A DNA stretch of 64,000 nucleotides from Nemertoderma westbladi (taxonomy: Eukaryota > Xenacoelomorpha > Nemertodermatida > Nemertodermatidae), in contig JAUCBJ010000751.1 of NCBI GenBank assembly GCA_032718475.1, forward strand, positions 1 through 64,000. The letters run 5' to 3'. This document shows positions 1 through 11,900 of the stretch, in pieces. The position numbers and the translations under genes were made by a program. Every line of letters starts with the position of its first letter. Positions within the stretch are counted from its first letter, which is position 1. The notes below the pieces were generated by a model. It did not search any database. It was not told the origin of the DNA and worked only from the letters and a program-made list of their open reading frames with translations.

Positions 1-68
1 TCGGGTTTTCAAAAGTTTTTACGTTAAAGTTAAACTACAAATGCTACCTTATAGTGAAATAATTCATC
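1..68. other. Short unique AT-rich sequence before the satellite
   Basis: These bases do not fit the 31-bp satellite register and contain no supportable gene. They may be the edge of a neighbouring repeat that runs off the window. Confidence 0.4.
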
Positions 69-3000
69 AAACTAACCTTACTGGAAAAGAGAACTGTTTA
101 TAAACTAACCTTACTGACAGAGAACTGTTTATAAACTAACCTTACTGACAGAGAACTGTTTATAAACGAACCTTACTGGCAGAGAACTGTTTATAAACGA
201 ACCTTACTGGCACATAACTGTTTATAAACTAACCTTACTGGCACATAACTGTTTATAAACTAACCTTATTGGCAGAGAACTGTTTATAAACTAACCTTAC
301 TGGCAGAGAACTGTTTATAAACTAACCTTACTGGCAGAGAACTGTTTACAAACTAACCTTACTGGCTGAGAACTGTTTATAAACTAACCTTACTGACAGA
401 TAACTGTTTATAAACTAACCTTACTGACTGAGAACTGTTTATAAACGAACCTTACTGGCAGATAACTGTTTATAAACTAACCTTACTGGCAGATAACTGT
501 TTATAAACTAACCTTACTGGCAGATAACTGTTTATAAACTAACTTTACTGGCAGAGAACTGTTTAAAACTAACCTTACTGACAGAGAACTGTTTATAAAC
601 TAACCTTACTGGCAGATAACTGTTTATGAACTAACCTTACTGGCAGAGAACTGTTTATAAACTAACCTTACTGGCAGAGAACTGTTTATAAACTAACCTT
701 ACTGACAGATAACTGTTTATAAACTAACCTTACTGGCAGAAAACTGTTTATAAACTAACCTTATTGGCAGATAACTGTTTATAAACTCTCCTTACTGGCA
801 GAGAACTGTTTATAAACTAACCTTACTGACAGATAACTGTTTATAAACTAACCTTACTGGAAAAGAGAACTGTTTATAAACTAACCTTACTGACAGAGAA
901 CTGTTTATAAACTAACCTTACTGACAGAGAACTGTTTATAAACTAACCTTACTGGCAGAGAACTGTTTATAAACGAACCTTACTGGCACATAACTGTTTA
1001 TAAACTAACCTTACTGGCACATAACTGTTTATAAACTAACCTTATTGGCAGAGAACTGTTTATAAACTAACCTTACTGGCAGAGAACTGTTTATAAACTA
1101 ACCTTACTGGCAGAGAACTGTTTACAAACTAACCTTACTGGCTGAGAACTGTTTATAAACTAACCTTACTGACAGATAACTGTTTATAAACTAACCTTAC
1201 TGGCAGAGAACTGTTTATAAACTAACCTTACAGACAGAGAACTGTTTATAAACTAACCTTACTGACAGAGAACTGTTTATAAACTAACCTTACTGACAGA
1301 GAACTGTTTATAAACTAACTTACTGACAGAGAACTGTTTATAAACTAACCTTACTGGCAGAAAACTGTTTATAAACTAACCTTACTGGCAAAGAACTGTT
1401 TATAAACTAACTTACTGACAGAGAACTGTTTATAAACAAACCTTACTGACAGAGAACTGTTTATAAACTAACCTTACTGGCAGAAAACTGTTTATAAACT
1501 AACCTTACTGGCAGAGAACTGTTTATAAACTAACCTTACTGGCAGAGACCTGAGTATAAACTAACCTTACTGGCAGAGAACTGTTTATAAACTAACCTTA
1601 CTGGCAGAGAACTGTTTATAAACTAACCTTACTGGCAGAGAACTGTTTACAAACTAACCTTACTGACAGATAACTGTTTATAAACTAACCTTACTAGCAG
1701 AGAACTGTTTATAAACTAACCTTACTGGCAGAGAACTGTGTATAAACTAACCTTACTGGCAGAGAACTGTTTATAAACTAACCTTACTGGCAGAGAACTG
1801 TTTATAAACTAACTTTACTGGCAGAGAACTGTTTATAAACTAACCTTACTGACAGATAACTGTTTATAAACTAACCTTACTGGCAGAGAACTGTTTATAA
1901 ACTAACCTTACTGACAGAGAACTGTTTATAAACTAACCTTACTGGGAGAGAACTGTTTATAAACTAACCTTACTGGCAGAGAACTGTTTATAAACTAACC
2001 TTACTGACAGATAACTGTTTATAAACTAACCTTACTGACAGAGAACTGTTTATAAACTAACCTTACTGGGAGAGAACTGTTTATAAACTAACCTTACTGG
2101 CAGAGAACTGTTTATAAACTAACCTTACTGGCTGAGAACTGTTTATAAACTAACCTTACTGACAGATAACTGTTTATAAACTAACCTTACTGGCAGAGAA
2201 CTGTTTATAAACTAACCTTACTGGCAGAAAACTGTTTATAAACTAACCTTACTGGCAGAGAGCTGTTTATAAACTAACTTACTGACAGAGAACTGTTTAT
2301 AAACTAACCTTACTGGCAGAGAACTGTTTATAAACTAACCTTACTGGCAGAGACCTGAGTATAAACTAACCTTACTGGCAGAGAACTGTTTATAAACTAA
2401 CCTTACTGGCAGAGAACTGTTTATAAACTAACCTTACTGGCAGAGAACTGTTTACAAACTAACCTTACTGACAGATAACTGTTTATAAACTAACCTTACT
2501 GGCAGAGAACTGTTTATAAACTAACCTTACTGGCAGAGAACTGTGTATAAACTAACCTTACTGGCAGACTGTTTATAAACTAACCTTACTGGCAGAGAAC
2601 TGTTTATAAACTAACTTTACTGGCAGAGAACTGTTTATAAACTAACCTTACTGACAGATAACTGTTTATAAACTAACCTTACTGACAGATAACTGTTTAT
2701 AAACTAACCTTACTGGAAAAGAGAACTGTTTATAAACTAACCTTACTGACAGAGAACTGTTTATAAACTAACCTTACTGACAGAGAACTGTTTATAAACT
2801 AACCTTACTGGCAGAGAACTGTTTATAAACGAACCTTACTGGCACATAACTGTTTATAAACTAACCTTACTGGCACATAACTGTTTATAAACTAACCTTA
2901 TTGGCAGAGAACTGTTTATAAACTAACCTTACTGGCAGAGAACTGTTTATAAACTAACCTTACTGGCAGAGAACTGTTTACAAACTAACCTTACTGGCTG

Positions 3001-3188
3001 AGAACTGTTTATAAACTAACCTTACTGACAGATAACTGTTTATAAACTAACCTTACTGGCAGAGAACTGTTTATAAACTAACCTTACAGACAGAGAACTG
3101 TTTATAAACTAACCTTACTGACAGAGAACTGTTTATAAACTAACCTTACTGACTGAGAACTGTTTATAAACGAACCTTACTGGCAGAT
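69..3188. repeat. 31-bp satellite array, block 1
   Basis: A head-to-tail array of a 31-bp monomer that reads aactgtttataaactaacc followed by ttactggcagag. Variants are mostly at fixed sites: ggcaga/gacaga, agagaac/agataac, ggcacata, gggagag, a ctgag form and a ggaaaagag form. Each standard monomer holds the perfect palindrome gtttataaac. The rare ggaaaagag variant recurs at about 81, 857 and 2713 followed by the same series of variants, so monomers are organised in higher-order repeats. The array ends exactly where the BEL LTR begins. No gene is seen. Confidence 0.97.
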
Positions 3189-3876
3189 TGTAAGAGCGGT
3201 TTCTATGCTCTTGTGTATAAAACAATAAGATGATCTATGTGATTGTAATATGTTCAACTATAGTTGGATTTCACCCAGTTTACACGGTTACGTCCCATAA
3301 AGAAGAATAATTTGTTTATTTGATTGGGAATTAGGAGCGTATTTATTATAGAAAATATATAAGATAATAATATACGATTATAAGCGGTAAGGGGTAATAA
3401 GATAACGGAAACATAAGAACATTAATACATAATAAGAGATCTAATAATATAAACGTAAAATATCGTAAGAGTCAAGAATACAAAGTAATAAAGAGTGTTA
3501 ATAGGGGGAGTTTCCGTTTGGGAAACTGCGGAATGAGATGAACTATAGTGAATGAGTAATGTTGAGCACGGTAAGCTGTAGAAATACAGTAAAGTAATAA
3601 TAGGGGTGACAGTGTGGTGGGCCTTGATTGGTTAATGGGTAATAAAGGATTGTAGCGCAGTGGAGATACCTACCTAATGTGGCTGAACAGGAGTGAAGGG
3701 AAGAATACAGCTGTTTATCTGTATAGGATAAACGGCTGTGAATGGGGGCAGACAATAATGGTCGAATGAGTATGTTGGAGATGAGATAGATATTGGTTTG
3801 CAACAATAAGCTGGGAGAATGGGCGGTAATGTAATGATAATATAATTTTAATGTTTGAGAGCGATCCGCCACTACA
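3189..3876 (-). repeat. 3' LTR of the complete BEL element
   Basis: In plus orientation it begins tgtaagagcgg and ends gatccgccactaca, so on the minus strand it has the usual TG...CA ends. It is the same length as the partner LTR at 12432-13119 and differs at one site by eye. The open frames found inside are also present in the other LTR copies and are not supported as genes. Confidence 0.97.
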
Positions 3877-3885
3877 GTCCCCCTT
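3877..3885 (-). promoter_or_regulatory. Polypurine tract of the BEL element
   Basis: On the minus strand aagggggac directly precedes the 3' LTR start tgtagtgg. This is the position and composition expected of the plus-strand primer for LTR-element reverse transcription. Confidence 0.75.
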
Positions 3886-4040
3886 AAAAATTTTCAAATT
3901 TTTACACGATATCTGGACTTAAAATTGCAAATAATCGAAGGAACATCTTGTCCCACTTAAATAATATTGATCTATGGCCTTTATATTTTACCTCGGTGGA
4001 CGAACTGGACATACAAAACAAAGATTACATACAGGACATA

Positions 4041-4204
4041 CATTTAAAAGTATGGGTAAACCATACGAATGACAGATAAACATAAAGGAAACATATATGA
4101 CGTACATTTAAAAGTATGGAGTTGCCATACGAGTGAAATAGACGTACAGAAGACAACACATATAACACAGAGGACAAACATTTAAAAGTATGGATATACC
4201 ATAC
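4041..4204. repeat. Three repeated hairpins in the BEL 3' region
   Basis: The block catttaaaagtatgg, then five variable bases, then ccatac occurs three times: arms at 4050-4055/4061-4066, 4114-4119/4125-4130 and 4188-4193/4199-4204. Each gives a 6-bp perfect stem (gtatgg pairs with ccatac) with a 5-nt loop. Loops differ while stems are identical. Role unknown; RNA structure in the element transcript is an inference. Confidence 0.7.
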
Positions 4205-4554
4205 AAAGGAGATAAGAAGCTCCTTGGTATCTAAAGGGTCATTGAAGGTCAAAGATCAACATTATTAATACAATACTTAAGGAAGGTAATTTGTTCAGTA
4301 ATGTATTTGACGAAGTTAAGATACGTGTAATATCCAAATAATGTATCGTCAATTTTGTAAAATTAAGTTAAATTGTTTAGAATATATCTCATCTTACGGA
4401 CATTATGAAAATAGGAAACGATAAACAATTATTACACAATGATTTAGGATTACAGATTAGGTTGTTAGGAGTGTGGTGATAGATTAGTTAGAGTAACTAC
4501 TATAAGGTGAATAAATTCAAAATACTTATGAATTACACCACTACATTACATTGT

Positions 4555-4632
4555 TTACAATGTACCCTGTAAGCTCGACCTTACAATGTACCCTGTAAGC
4601 TCGACCTTACAATGTACCCTGTAAGCTCGACC
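4555..4632. repeat. 26-bp tandem repeat, three copies
   Basis: Three identical head-to-tail copies of a 26-bp unit starting ttacaatgtaccctgtaagc and ending tcgacc. The unit has an internal inverted part (ttaca...tgtaa). It lies in the noncoding tail of the BEL element. Confidence 0.9.
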
Positions 4633-4913
4633 ATCACCAATTGACACGGTTAATACTTAATAATATCTTTACCAATGGATCTCTAGTTATAATTTTAAAG
4701 TTCGTTGCTTATAGTTCCATTTAACCGAGTTCAATATGCATCCTTCAGTGGTAGTCAACTAAGATGTGGACGACCATCACATCATACCCAGGAATTTTGG
4801 TAGCTAAAACCTAAAAGGAAATTAAGGGAAATTATTTAATATTTGATAAGTATACAAGGTATGCTGGTTTATTAGTTAATTTAATTATAATTAATTTTAG
4901 TAGCAGTTTATTG

Positions 4914-5999
4914 TTACTTATTTATTTCCTCTAAGAGGCATAGTTTATCAAGTGGTCTTTTGTAAACTCCCAAGGAGGTTTTTACTTCAACTGATCTAAT
5001 TAACCCCACATCATCAGGGTATACTTGCGTTATACGACCCACACTCCAACTACTGCGTGTTTGACCTTCATCTACAAGCAATACGACATCGCCTACTGCA
5101 AGGTTGTTGCGAACACGTGTCCACTTCTGTCTTGATTGAAGTGTCACTAAGTATTCGCGTACCCAGCGGGTCCAAAAATGATTGGCTAGTAACTGAGCCT
5201 GGCGCCATTTACGAGTTGAGTATGTATCACTGTCGTAGATGGGACCTGGTGGTAAATTGTAAGCAGGGCGCTGTAATAGAAGGTGGTTCGGAGTTAATAT
5301 TTCATCAGCTTTAGGGTCATCGGTACTAAGGCACAAGGGGCGGCTGTTTAGAATGCACTCTACTTCTGCTAATGATGTCACTAACACGTCATCTGTGACA
5401 AGAGAATTTCCAAGGACCTGAAACAGAACTTGTTTGATTGAACGGATCAGCCGTTCATATACACCACCCATATGGGGGGCGTACGGTGTTATAAATTTCC
5501 ATGTAATGCCCTTTGGGCGCAGGGCAATATCGATCTGATGTTCCCATAGTTCCAGGTTTTGCCGTAATTCTGAATCGGCACCTACGAAGTTTCCCCCATT
5601 GTCTGAAACTATTTCCTTTGGCGAACCTCTCCGTGCTTTAAAACGGGAGAACACATTGATAAAGGCATCAGCTGATGCATCAGCAGCTACATCGAGGTGT
5701 ACTGCTCTACAGTTAAGGCACGTAAAGATAAAGGCATAACGCTTTATAGAACCTCTCCCGTATTTGACCTTTAGTGGACCAAACATATCAACGGCTGAAA
5801 ACGTAAATGGCGGCTCATATGGGGTCAGTCTAGAGGACGGCAATGGCGCCATAAGCTGATTCACACGTGGAGCCTTACATTGCCGACATTTAAAGCACTT
5901 AGGTATTAAAGACTTGCAGAAAGTGATAAGGCCAGGGATCCAATAGGATTCCCTTACCTTGGCAACTACTTGGTTGGGACCGGCATGTAATTTAATAGA
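4914..5999 (-). pseudogene. BEL integrase (end of Pol), separated by a frameshift
   Basis: This frame carries the rest of the integrase. Upstream of the first possible initiator (a GTG at 5864) the same frame stays open to about 5999 and shows the end of the HHCC zinc-binding region, with HAGPN, a YWIPG motif and a C-x2-C pair. The catalytic core follows, with acidic residues in DMFGP (near 5790), SDNGGNF (near 5603) and GGVYERL (near 5460). The last two are separated by 48 residues. The C-terminal part matches the domain that usually ends BEL integrases (DVVLLVDEG, WSVGRI). It processes cDNA ends and joins them to the target. The frame differs by one register from the upstream Gag-Pol frame and has no start of its own, so it needs a shift near 5992-6000 to be made. 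I read this as a damaging indel or a sequence error, not a programmed shift, because it falls inside the zinc fold. Confidence 0.9.
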
Positions 6000-8900
6000 T
6001 GTGCCAGTGCCATACTATGACATTTGTAAGTGGGTGTAACTTACTCAAAATTATAGGGTGTTTTGTATCGTAGGATACTGGGGCGGAGGTAATGCGGCCA
6101 CCTACCCGCAATAAACCATCCTGAGTTAGGATTGGGGCTAGATTAGCTAGTGGGCTTGAGCAAGCTACTGGGGATGAATGCAGTAACATTTGAATTTCGT
6201 TGGGATAGGATTGCCTCTGTGAGAAATAAATTAGACATCGTCCAGCATGGTGACGTTCACTTACCGAGACAAATTTCCCTTTAAGATTTAAGACCGAATT
6301 TGGATTTAAAGAATACTTGCAAAGACGTAAGATCCATGCGAACAGAGTCTGTAATTTATTCCATGACGAATGTTTAGCTATAAGTGAACCTATAGCATTA
6401 AATGCTGTGTTAGAATCAATGTGGACATTAAGAATTATTTCAGTGTCAGGATTGTGGTATGGTGTCTGTTCTTCGACAACTATGTCAAACCAGAAGTCTG
6501 TCATGGTGATGTCATCGTTATAATCAATATCAGATGATACCAATATATGAGAAGTTAACACATCTGGGTTATTGATTAGTGTATTAGTGATAGTTTCTGG
6601 GCATATGGTTGACACTGTCGTCCATGTTTCCTCAGGCTGAACGAGAAAAGGAGGCCCATGCCACCATTTCTGTGAATTAATGAGCTTGACTGCTGTAAGC
6701 CCACGAGTAATGTCATCTGCAGGGTTTAAATGACCAGGTACATGTTGCCATTGTGAACTGGTTGTACGATCAAGGATATACTTAGCGCGGTTGTGAACAA
6801 AACATCGAAATTGCTTGACGGTGTTGTTTATGTACCCAAGTACGACAGTAGAGTCTGTCCAAAAATAACATTTAGCGATTGGTAAGTCTAGGGATTCTAA
6901 CACAGTTTCACTTACCTGTGCTGCTAAAACTGCAGCTTGGAGCTCTAATCGGGGAACTGAATGTCCAGAGGCTGTACGAACTAACTTACCTTTGCTGAAA
7001 ACGAAAGATGAATTTATTTCATTTTCACTTACAGATCGGATGTACAATACTGTACCGTAGGCCACTTTAGAAGCGTCTGAGAAAATATGTAGCTGGTAGT
7101 TGATTGGACCCGAATGGACGGGTATGTACATCCTAGGGATTTCCAGTTCGCTAAGCATAGGAAGTTGATCTCGCCACTTCATCCATTGACGTGCTGTATC
7201 TGGTGGGAGTGGGGTATCCCAGTCTAATTCCATTGACCACATTTTTGCTATAACTAATCGACCTGCTATGATTAAAGGCAAGATGAAGTTAATGGGATCG
7301 TACAATGAGCTAGTCAAAGAGACGCATCCCCGTTTAGTTAATGGTGTGTTTTTAAGCACATAGGAGAATATGAAGTTATTTGAATTTGTGTCCCAGGAAA
7401 CTCCAAGGGCACGGGTTATAGGAAGATTATCAAAATCTAAGTTAATGAAGGATTTTGCCTTTTCTGAATCGGGAAAGGCATCTAGGAATTGTCTAGAATT
7501 GGAGGCAAATTTTGTGAGGTGAAAGCCACCTAATTTGAGGCAATCTACCATCCCAGAAGCGATGTGAATAGCTTCGGAGACAGATGCTGCACTTTTGAGG
7601 CCATCATCCACATACATGTGGCGATTAATGGCATCAATTACCTCCGGGCTAAAATGACTGGCATTATCAATAGCAGTTCGTTTGACTGATCCTGATGCCA
7701 CAAAGGATGAATCGCATGCACCAAATATATGTACTAACATTTGGTAAGTCTCCACTGTGGTAGAGCCATCGGGCTGCCACAAAAAGCGAAGACTATCGGC
7801 ATCGCCTGGTGTGACTCTCACCTGGTGGTACATTTCCTTTATGTCGCAGGTGAAAGCCACAGGATATTGTCGAAAACGCAAAAGAATTCCAATAAGGCTA
7901 CTGGTGAGATTAGGGCCTTCTAACAGTTGACTATTGAGGGACATCCCTCGGTATAAGGCAGCAGCATCATTTACGATCCTTATCTCACCAGGCTTGTTGG
8001 GATTCTCAACAAAATGATGGGCGAGGTAATATGTCTGTGGCCCTGGGGTTATCTCACATGGTAGGAGTTTGCGAGCATAACCCTTCAAGACATAATCGTC
8101 TATTTTTTGTTGATAAAGGGCATGGATATGTGGCTTACGATGTAGCTGACGGATTAAATATGCGAAACGGGATTTTGCCATATTATAATTATTAATTAAT
8201 AATGGAGGTGAGTCCCTCCAGAGCATTCCTACCTGATAGTGACCATCCACTAGACGCATTGACTTAGAAAACATTTCTAATGCTTTTAAGTCATCCATGG
8301 ATGGTGATAGAAACTCATCGATGAGGGGTGAGGGTTTTGGGTCTGAAGGTGAACTTTCAGCAAAACTCTGAAATTTCATCCATTGAGTGACCTGTTTAGA
8401 GATGTCGCGGTCTGTGCAAGGGTCATTGACTGTGATGTGATTAAACTGTGTTACTGTACTATTGGGTTCAACTGCTTTACAGCTCACAGGACCGATTATG
8501 CACCATCCAAATGGTGTCCTAATTGCAGAGGGATTAGGGTTCCCAGCCTTTGGGAATACATGTACATCCCTAGCTAGGGCCTCAGGATGGTTACCACCAA
8601 CCAGAATTGTGATTGATGGGATATCAAGATTAGGGCAGCATGTCACATATGGCAATATGTGATCTAAGTGCTGGAGCGTTTTAGGACACAGTTGTGTTAC
8701 GTCATATGAGTAATCCCTTTTGAAATCGGGGACTACAAATACTTGAGGCATGTTGATGACAAAATTGGGTTTAATTTCTGGCTGTCCTTTGATAGGTGAG
8801 ATACTACATGATATTTCCCCTAGAGAAACAGACATATTTGATTGGAAGACAGTACTGACATTAAGAGAAGTTGTTTCGGTAATGATACCAAGAGTATCGG

Positions 8901-11900
8901 TTACATTTTTGTCAACAAATGTCGCAGTAGACCCATCATCAAGAAGTGCATATGTAGTGAGTGATTTATTGGCAATGCATATGGTTACTGGGACTACTGA
9001 TAACCATACGGGTTGTACTTTGGCAATTGATAAGTGTACAGACATGGAATTGGTTGAACTTTGTGCGCTGATGTTGCCACCTTTAGATTTTGGTCGGTCG
9101 GTGTGGCTACCAGAGCTCTCACTACTCGCATGGTCCTTGACACTCTGTTTCGATTTATTGGAATCGGAAGCCTTTGAAAATACATACGCACCATGTAATA
9201 AGGTATTGTGTTTTCCTTTGCAATCGGGAGCAAAACACACATCAACAGATTTGCAGTCCGGAATAAGATGTGAATTTGCAAAACATCGAAAGCACAACTG
9301 GTATGAACGTACGCAGTTTAACCGTTCTTGTGGTGTAAGATTTAGAAAGGTTTTGCATTGACTGATTTTATGCCCATGTTGTTTACAGCATGGGCAGGGG
9401 TGGGATTTTAACACTTTGGGATTATTACCGACCCCTGAAGTAACTGGGATATGTACTTCAGTGGCCAAGGTTGTAACCTTTGGGCGAGGCTCAAATGAGC
9501 CACGGTCAACTATACTATAAACAGGGTCATTTATAATATCGGCTTCATTGTCAAGGAAGTCCGCAAGCTCATTGAGAGTGGGTTCCCTTTGAGAACGAGC
9601 ACGAATACCGTGAGCAACTCGACGCCATCTTGCAAGATGCTCAGTTGGTAGGTTAGAGGCAACTTGTTTGAGGTTCGAGGTAGCATTCATTTCATGACTG
9701 TTGCTTAAGTGCTGAAGAATGGTAACCTTACTTCTTACCTTATCAGCATAGTCACGAAGTTTTTCCCTTTTTATTCCAAAAGATCCATTTAAATCTACAG
9801 AAGAGACGAGATCTCTTAGTGTAGCTTCAATGATTACACTAGGGTGACCATAACGTTTATGCAAGGTCTCCCAAGCCTTAGTGTAACCATTTGAAAGTCC
9901 TTCATAAGCCTCAACTAGCTCATGAGGTTTGCCAGACGTATATTGTAAAAGGTACTGCAATTTTTCCACATCAGAAAAATCACGTAAGTCGATATGGGCC
10001 TTAAAGGTAGCCACAAAAGATATATACTTAGCTGAATCACCACTAAATTTTGTAGGTTCAGGGCGTGGCAAGGATAGCTTAGTATTTAATTTGCCTAAGG
10101 CATCTAGGGTGTGAGAGAGACCAGAATCTTGTAAGGCAAAATCTGATGGTGCACCATTGTGTGGGTTGGATAATGGGGACCCTCCAAAATAGGCACCACT
10201 TTTTACTATAGTGGGGTCACCTGCAATGGAAATACAAGATCTATCATTAGGGTTCATGGATGTAATACTCGATAGTGCAGAAATAGGAGCATTTCTATCG
10301 AAATATACTGGACCATTGTGTCCCCCCATGGCAAATTGTACATGATTTGAATTAGGAGCATTTACTGCAGACTGACCAACAGAGATTGAACTAGCAGTTA
10401 CAGATGCTACAGGATTACATAAAAATCCAGGAGTCTCACTGTATTGATACTGTAGGCCAGTGGTACTATATGGGAAATATTGTCCCTCGTCATATAAGTT
10501 TTGTCCCCCCATGGTAAATGATGGGACGTGAGATATATTATGGGTATTGTATCGCGCAGAAGAGGCAAACTTGGGGCGCCTCTCTTGTGCAGATTGACCC
10601 GGAACATTGATGGGACATGATGGGACACTTTGACCTATGGGGTGGGAAGGGTGGGGGAATTGTCCCCCTATGGGGTATGTTGAAACATATATAGATGGAC
10701 ATGTAAGGCTATTTACATCAAGAGATGTAAATGCCACAGGCTCCTCTTGACTAGATTGTTCCTGGCTGGTAGTAAGATAGGATGGGACATATTGTCCTCC
10801 AGAAGTATAGGATGAATAAATGCATTGTCCGGCCGAGGAACTTCTAGGATATCTCTGAGAATACTGACTTAAGGAAGATGCAGTATTAAAAGGCGATGTT
10901 GGGGGTATAAAGAGACCAGTTGTACAAAAATTACCTAGTGGGATAATTTCAGAAACTCTACTATTAATTAGCGCACTAGTGGGTCTTATAGGAGACGTAA
11001 GAGAAAAAATTGGAAGTTGAGATGACACTACTGACGTTGTTTCTACAGTGACAGGGTAGGAATGAGATTGACTAGACTGCAGATTATTTTGTGCTGATTC
11101 ATAGGAATCTGAGGCACTCACATTAACAGGTAGGCCCGTGGTTGCTATGGCAACAGGGTCGACTGGAGACTCTGATTGGATCCTTGTATTAACAGTCACA
11201 TTATTGTTAAGATTACTTTCAGTTTGTACACCAATTGGTACGTCATACGTGGGAGATCTTTTTGGTGATTGTAAAAGCGCAGAAGCTACATAATCTGCTT
11301 CTGCTTCTCCAAATTCAGGTGATTTCAACTCTAAAGCTTCTTCAAGTGCTGCAAGTGCAAGAGCATCGCGTAGGCCACGTTCCTTTGCCAAGCGAGAAAT
11401 TTCTTTCTGTTGCCGCTCTGATTTTTGTAATAGCCGCTCTGATTTTTGTAATATCAATGTGTCAGCCTGATCTGCCTGAGCAGCTGCTCCTGACTGCTCG
11501 AGCTGTAGCAGGAGTAATTTTCGCTTGACTTTGGCACGATGAACTCGAACTGATGCGCTCGTCGAGGCTCGAGAATGTGCTGTAGAACCAGAGTGAGTTG
11601 AAATTGTTCGATTACGTTTGAGCTCGCCAACTTGCAATTGTTCATGAGATGATACATACTGTGGAACATCTGAAGACACAACTACAATAGGTATGGCGTT
11701 ACTCCGACATGTCTGGGTCTGAGTCACGGTCTGCTCATTGCTATTAATATATTCGCGAATGTCATTGAGTTTAGATTCAAGGTCTGACAGTACAGTTACT
11801 GATTGTGCAGCTAGCTCACGTGACACATCAGAAAAACCAAATCTTTCGAAATCGAAAGTTGATTTTTCATAGTGACTACACAAAGATTTGTATACATTAA

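Larger units (their letters stand above)
3886..4913 (-). other. 3' noncoding region of the BEL element
   Basis: About 1 kb lies between the integrase stop and the polypurine tract, with no convincing reading frame. It holds three copies of a small hairpin (4050-4204) and three 26-bp tandem repeats (4555-4632), both described separately. The remainder is AT-rich and unremarkable. BEL elements often end soon after integrase, so a long noncoding tail is somewhat unusual. Confidence 0.7.

Noticed and set aside
3543-3872. 109-codon minus frame in the BEL LTR (also at 12867 and 18967)
   Set aside because: It lies wholly in the LTR, changes length between near-identical copies because of single-base differences, and has no recognisable domain.
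4025-4252. 75-codon minus frame
   Set aside because: It is made from the repeated hairpin units in the BEL noncoding tail; composition only.
5992-6000. Programmed frameshift between BEL RT and integrase
   Set aside because: No slippery heptamer is seen, and the shift falls inside the integrase zinc fold where programmed shifts are not expected; a mutation or sequence error is simpler.
8750-9361. 203-codon plus frame
   Set aside because: It is antisense to the BEL zinc-knuckle and protease region, whose motifs are clear on the minus strand.
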